Shown one piece after another: positions 1 through 9,548 of a stretch of DNA of 12,267 nucleotides. This DNA comes from Candidatus Caenarcanales bacterium. Lineage in GTDB: Bacteria; Cyanobacteriota; Vampirovibrionia; LMEP-6097. Numbering within the stretch: position 1 is the stretch's first letter; every line of letters begins with the position of its first letter. The stretch covers positions 1 to 12,267 of the forward strand of contig JAJTHA010000012.1 in assembly GCA_021299565.1 (NCBI GenBank), written 5' to 3'. Under the pieces are notes generated by a model. That model saw nothing but the letters and a program-made list of their open reading frames with translations, made no database searches and was not told where the DNA came from. Made by a program: the position numbers and the translations under genes.

Positions 1-506
1 AAATGATGAGCCAAACCAAAAATCAAAGCTATAACGAACCAAGCAATGTAATTTGCCATGGGTATCTGCTTAGTGTGCCAAAACCAATATCCAAGCTTGG
101 GAGCTTTAGCCTCAATAAAAAAATCTATTGTGGTCATTAATATTGCTGCCAAAAAATAGTTATTTGAGCAAGTACTTAAAGCAGCTCGCAAAAGTATTAC
201 CCAATTAAGACCAATTACTAAAGGCACATCAAAAATTTTTGGACCTAAATTATGCCCATAAATATAATGACCAAAAGGGAAACGAGTAGCAACACCAATT
301 GCTTCAATTGCAAAGCTTAGTAGAAATACTATCGCATAAAACCAGATTTCTTTTTTGCCCAAGTTATCAAGCAATAGCCAAGCTGTTATCAATAGGTTGA
401 TTGCACTTAAATTAAAAAACAATTCTTTATAAGGAGAGTTCAATCCAATTAATCCAACTGTATGCAGTATGATCAAAATCCAGATTTTAAAACTTTCTCT
501 AAGCAT
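1..506 (-). CDS. CruF-like (DUF422) carotenoid biosynthesis membrane protein, C-terminus missing
   Basis: Reading the minus strand from an ATG at 506-504 gives 168 residues with no stop before the window edge, so the 3' end is missing. The protein is strongly hydrophobic, with likely membrane helices near residues 8-22, 31-47, 54-72, 92-110, 113-130 and 152-166. It carries the pattern I associate with the DUF422/CruF family: EAIGVATRFPFGHYIYG (68-84), then LGPKIFDVPLVIGLNW (87-102), then a D (128) and E (132) before GYWFW (119-block, about 139-143) and IPMANYIAWF (148-157). Family members hydrate the ends of acyclic carotenoids (1',2'-hydratase, or bisanhydrobacterioruberin hydratase in haloarchaea). 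The start overlaps the end of the upstream CrtI-type gene by 8 nt, which fits a shared carotenoid pathway and translational coupling. The family call is fairly safe; the exact reaction is inferred. Confidence 0.8.
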   Translation of the reverse strand, partial: MLRESFKIWILIILHTVGLIGLNSPYKELFFNLSAINLLITAWLLLDNLGKKEIWFYAIVFLLSFAIEAIGVATRFPFGHYIYGHNLGPKIFDVPLVIGLNWVILLRAALSTCSNNYFLAAILMTTIDFFIEAKAPKLGYWFWHTKQIPMANYIAWFVIALIFGLAHH

Positions 507-1974
507 GTTCTTTTATGATTTGTTTTGCAACTAATTTGCCTGACAATATTGCTGTCGGCAAACCTGGTCCTGGAACGGTATTGTGCCCACAATAATATAT
601 CCTAGAGTCATTTTTGTTTTTAATTGATGGTCTCAAAAAATGAGTTTGCAGAGGAGTGTTGGCAAGCCCAAAAGCATTACCACCAAAAGAATTATAGTCT
701 TGTTCAAAATCTTTTATGCAATAAATTCTAGAAAATACAATATTCTCTTTGATATTTTCACCAATAATTTTTTCTAGTCTTGAAATCAGGTAATCAAAAT
801 ATTTTTTTCTTATTTCATCATTGTCCTCAAGATGCGTTGCAATTGGCATAGAAATAAATATATTTTCACTGTCATCTGGTGCAAGACTAGTATCAGTCTT
901 GCTTGGCGCTGACAAGTAGATGAAAGGTTTTTCCGGCCACCTATGATTTTCGTAAATATCGGCAGCGTTCAAATCATAATCATGATCAAAGAAAATATTA
1001 TGATGCACAATATTTTTGAGTTTTTTATTTAATCCAAGATATATTGCCAAAACAGCTGGGGAGAAGACTTTCTCGTCCCAGTAATTTTTCGATCGATAAT
1101 TTCTCAATTCTTCAGGTAGAATTTTTTGTTCAAAGTGATGATAATCACAACTAGCCAAAACCAGGTCACAATTGTTTTTCTGGTTATTTACAGTAAGTGT
1201 AATTTGTTTGTCATTTATTTTTAGTTCATCAACTGGACTATTGATATGAATCTTAACGCCTAGTTCCTCGGCTAAAGCCATAAATGCTTTCGGGACTTGA
1301 TGAATACCACCAACTGGAAACCAAGTACCAAGCGCACTGTCAGCATGATTCATAAAACTATAGAGAGACCAAGTGCTATTAGCTTCTGTGCCCAAAAAAA
1401 GAATAGGAAATTCAAGTATCTGTCTGAGATAGTCATTTGAAATATATGTGAGTATATGCTTTCTCATTGAACTAAGTGAATCACAACTCAAGAAGGCTTT
1501 TAGATATTTTAGCTTCACGAATTCCAAGGGACTCAATCCTGGCTCTGTACAAATTTCATCAACAGCAATTTTGTATTTGAGCTCGGCTTCTTTGAAAAAG
1601 TTTTTTAGTTTATGACTTGATCCTTTCTCTAGTTCATCCGCCAATTGATAGAACCTTTCAAGTCCATAAGGTACATCAACTGTTCTATCTCCGAAAAACG
1701 CTCTATAAGAAGGATCGAGCTTATTGAGCAGATAAAAATCTTTGACTTCTTTATTAAAATCAGCAAAAGTTTTTTCAAATACGTCTGGTAGCCAGTACCA
1801 ACTAGGGCCCATGTCAAATTTAAACCCTTGTGCTTCAAAGACCCTAGCCCTGCCGCCTATGGAATTATTTTTCTCAAAAACATTAACATCGAAGCCCGCT
1901 TGACTCAGATAGCATGCAGCTACCAAGCCAGAGACACCTGCGCCGATTATATTTATTGATTTAGATTTTTGCAT
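499..1974 (-). CDS. crtI: CrtI-type phytoene/carotenoid desaturase
   Basis: A 491-residue FAD-dependent carotenoid desaturase. The N-terminus has the Rossmann dinucleotide motif GAGVSG (11-16), an acidic residue E34 closing the second strand, and GGRARVF (40-46), which binds FAD. The segment MGPSWYWLPDVFE (55-67) is typical of bacterial CrtI/CrtD enzymes. The C-terminal signature YYCGHNTVPGPGLPTAILSG (460-479) is the bacterial-type phytoene dehydrogenase pattern. Length matches the family (about 490-510). The enzyme would introduce double bonds into phytoene or a derivative at the membrane. It could also be a CrtD-like 3,4-desaturase acting on a hydroxylated carotenoid, and the CruF-like neighbour keeps that option open. 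The start lies inside the end of ribF (22-nt overlap). No better start exists, because the Rossmann fold begins at residue 7. Confidence 0.88.
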   Translation of the reverse strand: MQKSKSINIIGAGVSGLVAACYLSQAGFDVNVFEKNNSIGGRARVFEAQGFKFDMGPSWYWLPDVFEKTFADFNKEVKDFYLLNKLDPSYRAFFGDRTVDVPYGLERFYQLADELEKGSSHKLKNFFKEAELKYKIAVDEICTEPGLSPLEFVKLKYLKAFLSCDSLSSMRKHILTYISNDYLRQILEFPILFLGTEANSTWSLYSFMNHADSALGTWFPVGGIHQVPKAFMALAEELGVKIHINSPVDELKINDKQITLTVNNQKNNCDLVLASCDYHHFEQKILPEELRNYRSKNYWDEKVFSPAVLAIYLGLNKKLKNIVHHNIFFDHDYDLNAADIYENHRWPEKPFIYLSAPSKTDTSLAPDDSENIFISMPIATHLEDNDEIRKKYFDYLISRLEKIIGENIKENIVFSRIYCIKDFEQDYNSFGGNAFGLANTPLQTHFLRPSIKNKNDSRIYYCGHNTVPGPGLPTAILSGKLVAKQIIKEHA

Positions 1975-2882
1975 TCAATCATCTCTATATCAAATTTAAT
2001 TTGTTGCTTTAGCTCTTCAATAGAATTGAATTTCTTTTCTTCTCTAATTTTATTGATAAATTCAATATTCAAAAATTTATTGTATAAATCCCCACTAAAA
2101 CCAATCACATGCGCTTCTACACTAAGCTTAGTATTCTGATCCACGGTAGGTCTATAGCCAATATTGACGGCAACTTCAAAAGTCTTGCCATCAATGTATG
2201 TCTTTGCTTCATAGACACCTGTTGCGGGCAGTAGTTGATGCTCGGCTGTTTCAATATTGGCTGTAGGAAAACCTATTTGCGAACCTAGTTGTTTGCCTTT
2301 AATGACTTTGCCATAAATAAAAAAATTGTAGCCAAGATATAAATTGGCTTCTTTGATTTTGCCTTGAGAAATGAGATCTCTTAAAATTGAACTTTTGACT
2401 AAGGTTTGCCCCAAGCTAAAAGCTGGCACCAATTGAGTTTCAGTATGGTTTTTCAAACCCCAATTGCGTAGATATTCGGGACTGCCCTCTCTATCTTTGC
2501 CAAAATAATGATCATAGCCAGTGACGATATATTTGGCGTTCATGATATTTATTAGAAATTTTTGCAAATAATCTTGAGCTCTTGTGTTCATTAGCGTTTC
2601 ATCAAAATGCAAAACATAAACTACATCAAAACCCAGTTTCTCTAAAGCAATTAATTTAGATTGAAGTGGAGTGATTAAAAGTGGCATGCAGTTTTTAGTA
2701 AGTTTGCAAGGATGATCATCCATAGTGACAACAGCCGATTGGAGATTATGCTCTTGTGCGTATTGAACGGCTTTTTTCAAAACCTCTTGGTGACCCAGAT
2801 GCACGCCATCAAACATACCAAGAGCAACAGCACTAGGAGCTAGTTGATTTTCCTGATTAGCGCTTTGATAAATAATTTTCAT
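1953..2882 (-). CDS. ribF: Bifunctional riboflavin kinase / FAD synthetase
   Basis: A 309-residue protein with the full RibF layout, making FMN and then FAD from riboflavin and ATP in the cytosol. The N-terminal adenylyltransferase half has GMFDGVHLGH (22-31), the nucleotidyltransferase HxGH-type motif, then DDHP (55-58), VTGYDHYFG (120-128) and SSILRDLISQGKIKEAN (164-180), matching the conserved SSxxIRxxLxxGxxxxA region. The C-terminal flavokinase half has GKVIKGKQLGSQIGFPTANI (191-210), TGVYEA (221-226) and VEAHVIGFSGDLYNKF (255-270), which holds the catalytic Glu. The usual Arg of the GRxxGFPTAN motif is Ser201 here. The gene starts 4 nt after hisA and overlaps the desaturase by 22 nt. Its FAD product is the cofactor of both the desaturase and SdhA in the same unit. 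That is a tempting but unproven link. Confidence 0.95.
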   Translation of the reverse strand: MKIIYQSANQENQLAPSAVALGMFDGVHLGHQEVLKKAVQYAQEHNLQSAVVTMDDHPCKLTKNCMPLLITPLQSKLIALEKLGFDVVYVLHFDETLMNTRAQDYLQKFLINIMNAKYIVTGYDHYFGKDREGSPEYLRNWGLKNHTETQLVPAFSLGQTLVKSSILRDLISQGKIKEANLYLGYNFFIYGKVIKGKQLGSQIGFPTANIETAEHQLLPATGVYEAKTYIDGKTFEVAVNIGYRPTVDQNTKLSVEAHVIGFSGDLYNKFLNIEFINKIREEKKFNSIEELKQQIKFDIEMIECKNLNQ

Positions 2883-2886
2883 TGAA

Positions 2887-3657
2887 TCAAGAATATATCT
2901 CGTCTGAATAAAGCTGCTTTGAATTGATTTTCATGTCGTAAAGAGCTTTACCAATAATTACTCCGTCTATAGTTAGATCTTTTTTACGAAGTTCTTTGAG
3001 TTTTTTAACATCATCGATGGAGCTTACACCTCCACTGGCAATGCAATGTATATGAACGAACTTCAACAATTCCTCTAGTGCATGAATATTAGGACCTTGC
3101 AGCATACCATCTCTATCAATATCTGTATAAAGCATGTATTTGAGTCCATGAGGTTTAAATTTGCTGATCACTTCAAGAGGCTTCAGGTGAGAGTCTTCAA
3201 GCCATCCTTCAGTCGAGACAAAGCCATTACGGCAATCTAAAGCAAGCACTATTGCTTCTGGTCCAAATTTATCAAGTGCTTCTTTTAGCACCTCTGGTTC
3301 TTTAACCGCAATGCTACCAATTACTACTCTTTTGGCACCAGCATCAAGGTAACGTTGCATAGAGTCAATTTTACGAATGCCGCCACCCACTTGCACTGGT
3401 ATTTCGGTTTCTTTGATGATTTTCTCGATAATCTCAAAATTACTTCTCAAGCCAGTTTTAGCACCGTCGAGATCTACCACGTGAAAAAATTTAGCTCCAA
3501 GAGTTTTCCAGCGTTTAGCAACAAAAACCGGATCTTTGTTGTAGACGGTGCTCGCATCAAAATCTCCTTTTTGCAATCTCACACATTGCTCATTCAATAT
3601 ATCTATTGCGGTATAGATATGAAAAGGTTCTTTTTTGATGTCATGCGCTTGTGACAT
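2887..3657 (-). CDS. hisA: Phosphoribosylformimino-5-aminoimidazole carboxamide ribotide isomerase
   Basis: A 256-residue (beta/alpha)8 barrel catalysing the fourth step of histidine synthesis, ProFAR to PRFAR. Visible family features are the first-strand AID with catalytic Asp19, VRLQKGDF (26-33), HVVDLDGAKTG (59-69), the phosphate-binding GGGIR (91-95) and GSIAV (114-118), the second catalytic Asp141 in ALDCRNG, Thr178 in YTDIDRDGM (177-185), and the second phosphate loop ASGGVSS (197-203). VDLDGA and two-half symmetry with LDCRNG favour HisA over HisF. The first 12 or so residues (polar, MSQAHDIKKEP) are an extension, since most HisA proteins begin 5-7 residues before the AID. The ATG at 3657 overlaps the sdhA stop in TAATG, suggesting coupled translation. 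No other his gene is in view, so hisA is separated from a classical his operon. Confidence 0.95.
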   Translation of the reverse strand: MSQAHDIKKEPFHIYTAIDILNEQCVRLQKGDFDASTVYNKDPVFVAKRWKTLGAKFFHVVDLDGAKTGLRSNFEIIEKIIKETEIPVQVGGGIRKIDSMQRYLDAGAKRVVIGSIAVKEPEVLKEALDKFGPEAIVLALDCRNGFVSTEGWLEDSHLKPLEVISKFKPHGLKYMLYTDIDRDGMLQGPNIHALEELLKFVHIHCIASGGVSSIDDVKKLKELRKKDLTIDGVIIGKALYDMKINSKQLYSDEIYS

Positions 3658-5402
3658 TATTTGCTGTAATCTCTTTTTACTGGTTTTTGGAGACTGATAT
3701 CCACGTCTTCATAACTAATTTCAGGATCACCATTTTTGTAGGTAGCGATAGTAGTTTTGAGCCAGCTCGTATCGTCTCTATCAGGGAAATCAGGTTTGTA
3801 ATGTGCACCACGAGACTCATTACGGTTAAGAGCACCTTTGGTAATCAATTTAGCTAGATCAATCATGTATTCTACTTCACGTGTATAAAGCAAGCTTTGA
3901 TTTGCCCATTTACCTGTGTCTGGCACTTTGATATTTTTTAGTCTTGTATCTAACTCAGAAATTTTCGTCAGAGTTTTTTCAAGATTTTTGTTGTATCTTA
4001 CGACGGTAACATTTTCTGTCATCAAGTCACCAAGCTCTATATGAATTGCTCTAGCATTTTCTTTGCCATCTCTTTTCATGATGTCTGTGATCATAGTTTC
4101 TTCGGTTTTAACTTGTTTTTTGAAAGTATCTTCGCTGATATCATCAACAGATTTGCTTAAGCCCTTGAAGTATTCTGCAACGGCTTTTCCTGTTTCAAGT
4201 CCACCGAAAGTACAAGAGAGTAGTGAATTAGCTCCAAGTCTATTAGCCCCGTGGTATTGATACTCACATTCACCAGCAGCAAATAATCCAGGGATATTAG
4301 TCATTTGTTTGTCATTGTCAACCCAAAGTCCGCCCATGCTGTAATGCACTGATGGGAATACTTCCATCGGCACTTCACGAGGATCTACGCCTTTGAATTT
4401 TTCGTATATTTCAAGAATTCCGCCAAGTTTTTTATCAAGTTCTTCGCGTGATTTATGCGTAAGATCTAGATAGACACAGCGTTTGCCGTTAGCTCCAAGT
4501 CCTTTGTGAACAACCACATCAAAAATTTCTCTAGTAGCAATATCTCTAGGAACTAGATTGCCGTATTTTGGATATTTTTCTTCTAAGAAATACCAAGGCT
4601 TGCCGTCTTTGTAAGTCCAGACTCTACCACCCTCACCACGAGCTGATTCTGACATGAGTCTGTCTTTATCAACACCAGGAATTGCGGTTGGATGCACTTG
4701 TATAAATTCACCATTTGCATATTTGACACCTTGTCTGTATGAACTTGCAGCAGCGATACCATTATTGATAGCGCTATTTGTAGATCTACCAAAAACCAGT
4801 CCTGGACCACCTGTTGCTAGTACAACGGCGTTCGCTTTAAATACTCTTATTTCCATTGACAATAAATTTTGAGCTACAATTCCTCTGCAAACCCCATCAT
4901 CATCAATTACGTTTGACAGCATTTCCCAGCCTTCGTATTTGTTGACTTTGCCTTCAGCTTCAAATCTTCTAACTTGCTCATCAAGAGCGTATAGTAACTG
5001 TTGACCAGTAGTTGCGCCAGCAAATGCTGTACGGTGATAAAGAGTTCCACCAAATCTTCTGAAATCCAAATTTCCTTCGGGAGTACGATTAAACATCACT
5101 CCAAATCTTGCGTACATATCGATGATGCCAGGAGCCGCATCACACATACGTTTGATTGGACCTTGGTTAGCCAAAAAATCTCCGCCGTAAACTGTGTCAT
5201 AAAAATGTTTGTCAGTAGAATCGCCTTCACCTTTGATATTTTTGGCAGCGTTAATACCACCTTGAGCGCATACTGAGTGAGAACGCTTAACAGGGACTAG
5301 GGACAATATATCTACTTCGAGTCCTGCTTGGGCTGCTTTGAGTGCTGCCGATAAACCAGCCAATCCGCCACCTACTATAACTACTTTTTTACTTGTTGCC
5401 AT
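3657..5402 (-). CDS. sdhA: Succinate dehydrogenase / fumarate reductase flavoprotein subunit
   Basis: A 581-residue flavoprotein subunit that interconverts succinate and fumarate, normally at the inner face of the cytoplasmic membrane. The FAD Rossmann motif is GGGLAG (11-16). His42 in RSHSVCAQGG (40-49) is the expected site of covalent 8-alpha-histidyl FAD attachment. Active-site residues are visible at His237 (HPTA), Arg255 (ESARGEGG), Arg286 (VPRDIATR), His353 (SVHYSMGG) and His384/Arg388 (YHGANRLGANSLL). Length and the SVCAQGG form fit the SdhA/FrdA group of Bacillus-type and related complexes rather than the E. coli SdhA form. It is first in the minus-strand unit. The iron-sulfur subunit (sdhB) and membrane anchor are not adjacent: hisA follows directly and an unrelated gene diverges upstream. 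The direction of the physiological reaction cannot be decided from this sequence. Confidence 0.93.
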   Translation of the reverse strand: MATSKKVVIVGGGLAGLSAALKAAQAGLEVDILSLVPVKRSHSVCAQGGINAAKNIKGEGDSTDKHFYDTVYGGDFLANQGPIKRMCDAAPGIIDMYARFGVMFNRTPEGNLDFRRFGGTLYHRTAFAGATTGQQLLYALDEQVRRFEAEGKVNKYEGWEMLSNVIDDDGVCRGIVAQNLLSMEIRVFKANAVVLATGGPGLVFGRSTNSAINNGIAAASSYRQGVKYANGEFIQVHPTAIPGVDKDRLMSESARGEGGRVWTYKDGKPWYFLEEKYPKYGNLVPRDIATREIFDVVVHKGLGANGKRCVYLDLTHKSREELDKKLGGILEIYEKFKGVDPREVPMEVFPSVHYSMGGLWVDNDKQMTNIPGLFAAGECEYQYHGANRLGANSLLSCTFGGLETGKAVAEYFKGLSKSVDDISEDTFKKQVKTEETMITDIMKRDGKENARAIHIELGDLMTENVTVVRYNKNLEKTLTKISELDTRLKNIKVPDTGKWANQSLLYTREVEYMIDLAKLITKGALNRNESRGAHYKPDFPDRDDTSWLKTTIATYKNGDPEISYEDVDISLQKPVKRDYSK

Positions 5403-5410
5403 TTATACTA

Positions 5411-5484
5411 ATTATATTATCAGTGAATTTAAAAGCATGCGCCCCGCCTGACATATTATCTGTATTAGAAAATCCATGCTTCAA
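5411..5484 (-). promoter_or_regulatory. Candidate promoter region for sdhA-led unit
   Basis: Within the 90-nt divergent spacer, the minus strand carries TTGAAG (5484-5479), an 18-nt spacer, and GATAAT (5460-5455), a reasonable sigma70-like pair. The octamer GATAATAT occurs a second time at 5421-5414. It overlaps a perfect TATAAT at 5416-5411, only 8 nt upstream of the sdhA ATG, but with no acceptable -35 hexamer. I see no Shine-Dalgarno sequence before sdhA. No convincing promoter for the divergent reductase gene is visible on the plus strand: CTGACA at 5448-5453 has no matching -10 box. Confidence 0.4.
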
Positions 5485-5492
5485 TTAATAAT

Positions 5493-6311
5493 ATGAAACT
5501 TTTACAAAACAAAGTCATAGTTATTACAGGCGCAGGCAGAGGCATAGGTCAAGCGACAGCCAAACTATTCGCCGAACACGGTGCCAAAATTGTTATCGCT
5601 GATATTGATGCAGCGCCAGCACAAGAAACACTTAAGCTTGTTGAAGCAGCAGGAAGTTCAGGAATTATAGTCGCTGGAAATATAGTCAAGCGTGAAGACT
5701 GCGACAAAATTATCAAAGCAGGCATGGATCTGGGTGGCGGTTCAATCGATGTCATAGCCAACGTTGCAGGTATTACTAGAGATGCTGTGATTCACAAGAT
5801 GACTGAAGCTGAGTGGGATTTCGTTGTTGATGTCAACATGAAAGGCACTTACAATATGATTCAAGCTAGCGTGCCAGCAATGAGAGATGTTGCCAAAGAC
5901 GAGAAACCTGCTCCTAGAACGAGATCTATTATCAACGTATCTTCAACCTCAGGAGTTAAAGGCAACGCAGGGCAGATCAATTACGCTGCAGCCAAAGCTG
6001 GTATCAATGGTATGACTCGTACTGTAGCCAAAGAGTGGGCTAGATTTAATATTCGTTGTAATTCTATTGCTCCTGGTTTCGTTGAAACTCGTTTAACAAG
6101 CGCACCTTCAGATGATCCTAAATTAGGCGTTCCTGAACAGCAAATGCAAATGATTCAGATGCTTTATTCTCAAACAGGCTTAAACAGAGAAGAAGGCATG
6201 GGCAAGCCAATAGACATCGCTAATGTAGCTTTGTTTTTTGCTTCAGATCTTTCTTCATATGTATCGGGACAAGTATTGGTTTGTGCTGGTGCAATGATAG
6301 ACACCTACTAG
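5493..6311 (+). CDS. fabG: Short-chain dehydrogenase/reductase, FabG-like 3-oxoacyl-reductase
   Basis: A 272-residue classical SDR. The cofactor loop is TGAGRGIG (12-19), NVAG is at 90-93, and the structural Asn is Asn115 (VNMKGT). The catalytic triad is Ser151, Tyr164 and Lys168, with the 13-residue Ser-Tyr spacing of FabG and the YxxxK pattern (YAAAK), followed by APGFVETRL (193-201). These fit NAD(P)H-dependent reduction of 3-oxoacyl-ACP or 3-oxoacyl-CoA. Asp37, at the end of the second strand (VIADID), often goes with NAD(H) preference. Two stretches are longer than in a typical 245-residue FabG: about 132-144 (KDEKPAPRTR region) and a variable lid at about 202-238. No acyl carrier protein or other fab gene is adjacent, so a role outside core fatty-acid synthesis (PhaB-like or another SDR) remains possible. 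There is no Shine-Dalgarno sequence before the ATG, which lies 90 nt from the divergent sdhA start. Confidence 0.8.
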   Translation: MKLLQNKVIVITGAGRGIGQATAKLFAEHGAKIVIADIDAAPAQETLKLVEAAGSSGIIVAGNIVKREDCDKIIKAGMDLGGGSIDVIANVAGITRDAVIHKMTEAEWDFVVDVNMKGTYNMIQASVPAMRDVAKDEKPAPRTRSIINVSSTSGVKGNAGQINYAAAKAGINGMTRTVAKEWARFNIRCNSIAPGFVETRLTSAPSDDPKLGVPEQQMQMIQMLYSQTGLNREEGMGKPIDIANVALFFASDLSSYVSGQVLVCAGAMIDTY

Positions 6312-6342
6312 ACTTGCTCTGAACGATTTTACAGCAAGTCTA
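6309..6342 (+). terminator. Hairpin overlapping the fabG-like stop codon, possible terminator
   Basis: A perfect 10-bp inverted repeat, TAGACTTGCT (6309-6318) and AGCAAGTCTA (6333-6342), with a 14-nt loop. The left arm begins with the TAG stop codon of the preceding gene. It is followed by a T-rich stretch (TTTCAGTAAATTTTTG, 6343-6358) rather than a clean T-run, so it would be a weak intrinsic terminator or a 3'-end processing/stability hairpin. Confidence 0.5.
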
Positions 6343-6374
6343 TTTCAGTAAATTTTTGTTAAATATTCTTGCAA

Positions 6375-6380
6375 TATAAT
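6375..6380 (+). promoter_or_regulatory. Candidate -10 box for gyrB
   Basis: A perfect TATAAT lies 40 nt upstream of the gyrB ATG, after the hairpin. No good -35 hexamer is present at 16-18 nt (the region is T-rich, 6352-6358), so only the -10 element is supported. Confidence 0.35.
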
Positions 6381-6399
6381 CAAGTACTAGATGTAGTAG

Positions 6400-8460
<2,061 letters not shown>

Positions 8461-8511
8461 GTGCAGCCCTTAACCCATTAGCGATTAGTTGGATGTTAAA
8501 GTTTTTTTGGT

Positions 8512-9522
8512 ATGAAAGAGCTTTTTCATAATACTCTTATCAAACAATTTCAAAGACTGAGGTCTGAAAGAGACTCTAAGTGTAGCCTTGCTAAGGTAGA
8601 TGAAAATCGCGAGCTTGAATATGATGATTTGGCTGCTTACGCACAAAACCTAAGAGATAATGCGGTTTCCTTTGCCTCGGAAGAGCTATTTAAGCAGGAA
8701 GAATCTCTTGTGTCTTTTTTGGAGAAGCGTAAAGGTGATTTTGAGAGCAAAGAGCCCTTAGATCTAAAAGCTATTATTGAAATGAGTAATTTGGGATTTT
8801 ATCAAAAACAAAGAAAAGAACTTCAAGATTTTTGGCAATTAAATAATATTACTTATGAGCAAGCTGCTTTTCTGGATTTCTTGCAAGCATTCGCTCGCAT
8901 AAGCTATCAACTAGATAAACGAAAAAATATTCATGAACAGTTATGGGGAGCAATTGCTAAAAGTTTCGAAGACATTCTTGTGGGTATCGATACTGCTAAG
9001 GATCAATTTGCTTTTGCATATGATGCTGTTAGCGAGTTTCTTAGAGTCAAAATTGTCAAAATGACTAAAAACTTTGATGCCAGCAATCTGTTTGGTATTC
9101 AAAAAGAATATGAGCAAGCACTTCAGAAGCATCAACTGCCTCAAGTGTCGATTCCTGAAATGCGGAGTCATTTTCTTGATTCAGTTGTAATTTTTAGGTT
9201 ACTTTTGGGGGATGAATTTTCTGAAAATTTAGAAATGCATCTTTGTGGTATGCGAGGTCGTGACGGAAGCACACCCAAAGAAATTCTTGAAAACGCCAAA
9301 GCAATTTGTGAAGTCCTCAAAGACAGATGGCAGCTTGCTTTAGATTGGCAAAAAGAAGTTTTGGGACCTTTTAAAAAATTTGCCTTTGACCTGGGGGACA
9401 AGATATTCAAACAAAATGGTTTATCTCAAAAGATTTTTGATGCCTATGATTTACCAAGGTTAATGGAGAAAGCTGGATTTAAATTAGATATTTTCTGTCA
9501 AAAAATTGAAGAGCCTCAATAG
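8512..9522 (+). CDS. Unrecognised soluble protein downstream of gyrB
   Basis: I do not recognise this 336-residue protein. It starts 51 nt after the gyrB stop, with no terminator-like hairpin between, so it may be cotranscribed with gyrB. It looks cytosolic and mostly helical: no signal peptide, no hydrophobic membrane segment, and long charged, leucine-rich stretches (for example 44-85, 90-150, 195-215, 255-300). There are few Gly/Pro-rich loops, the clearest being LCGMRGRDGSTPKEI (243-257), which could be a conserved loop. Trp residues at 108, 145, 274 and 281 are spread in helical context. No metal-binding clusters, Walker motifs or DNA-binding helix-turn-helix are evident. Base composition and codon use resemble the neighbours, so there is no sign of recent transfer. 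The absence of internal stops over 1 kb and its place between well-defined genes make it a credible gene. Confidence 0.8.
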   Translation: MKELFHNTLIKQFQRLRSERDSKCSLAKVDENRELEYDDLAAYAQNLRDNAVSFASEELFKQEESLVSFLEKRKGDFESKEPLDLKAIIEMSNLGFYQKQRKELQDFWQLNNITYEQAAFLDFLQAFARISYQLDKRKNIHEQLWGAIAKSFEDILVGIDTAKDQFAFAYDAVSEFLRVKIVKMTKNFDASNLFGIQKEYEQALQKHQLPQVSIPEMRSHFLDSVVIFRLLLGDEFSENLEMHLCGMRGRDGSTPKEILENAKAICEVLKDRWQLALDWQKEVLGPFKKFAFDLGDKIFKQNGLSQKIFDAYDLPRLMEKAGFKLDIFCQKIEEPQ

Positions 9523-9548
9523 TTCAATATGATTTTATTGACTATAAT

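Noticed and set aside
3355..3654. A 99-codon open frame on the plus strand opposite hisA
   Set aside because: It is antisense to clear hisA motifs, and no promoter or family resemblance is visible.
5441..5453. CTGACA at 5448-5453 as a -35 box for the fabG-like gene
   Set aside because: No acceptable -10 hexamer occurs 16-18 nt downstream.
8461..8511. A possible terminator or small gene between gyrB and the unknown gene
   Set aside because: No stable inverted repeat with a T-run is present. The ATG at 8493 is out of frame with the downstream gene and leads to no recognisable product.
9524..9541. A short AT-only hairpin (TCAAT/ATTGA) after the unknown gene
   Set aside because: The stem is only five A/T-rich pairs and has no T-run after it, so it is too weak to call a terminator.
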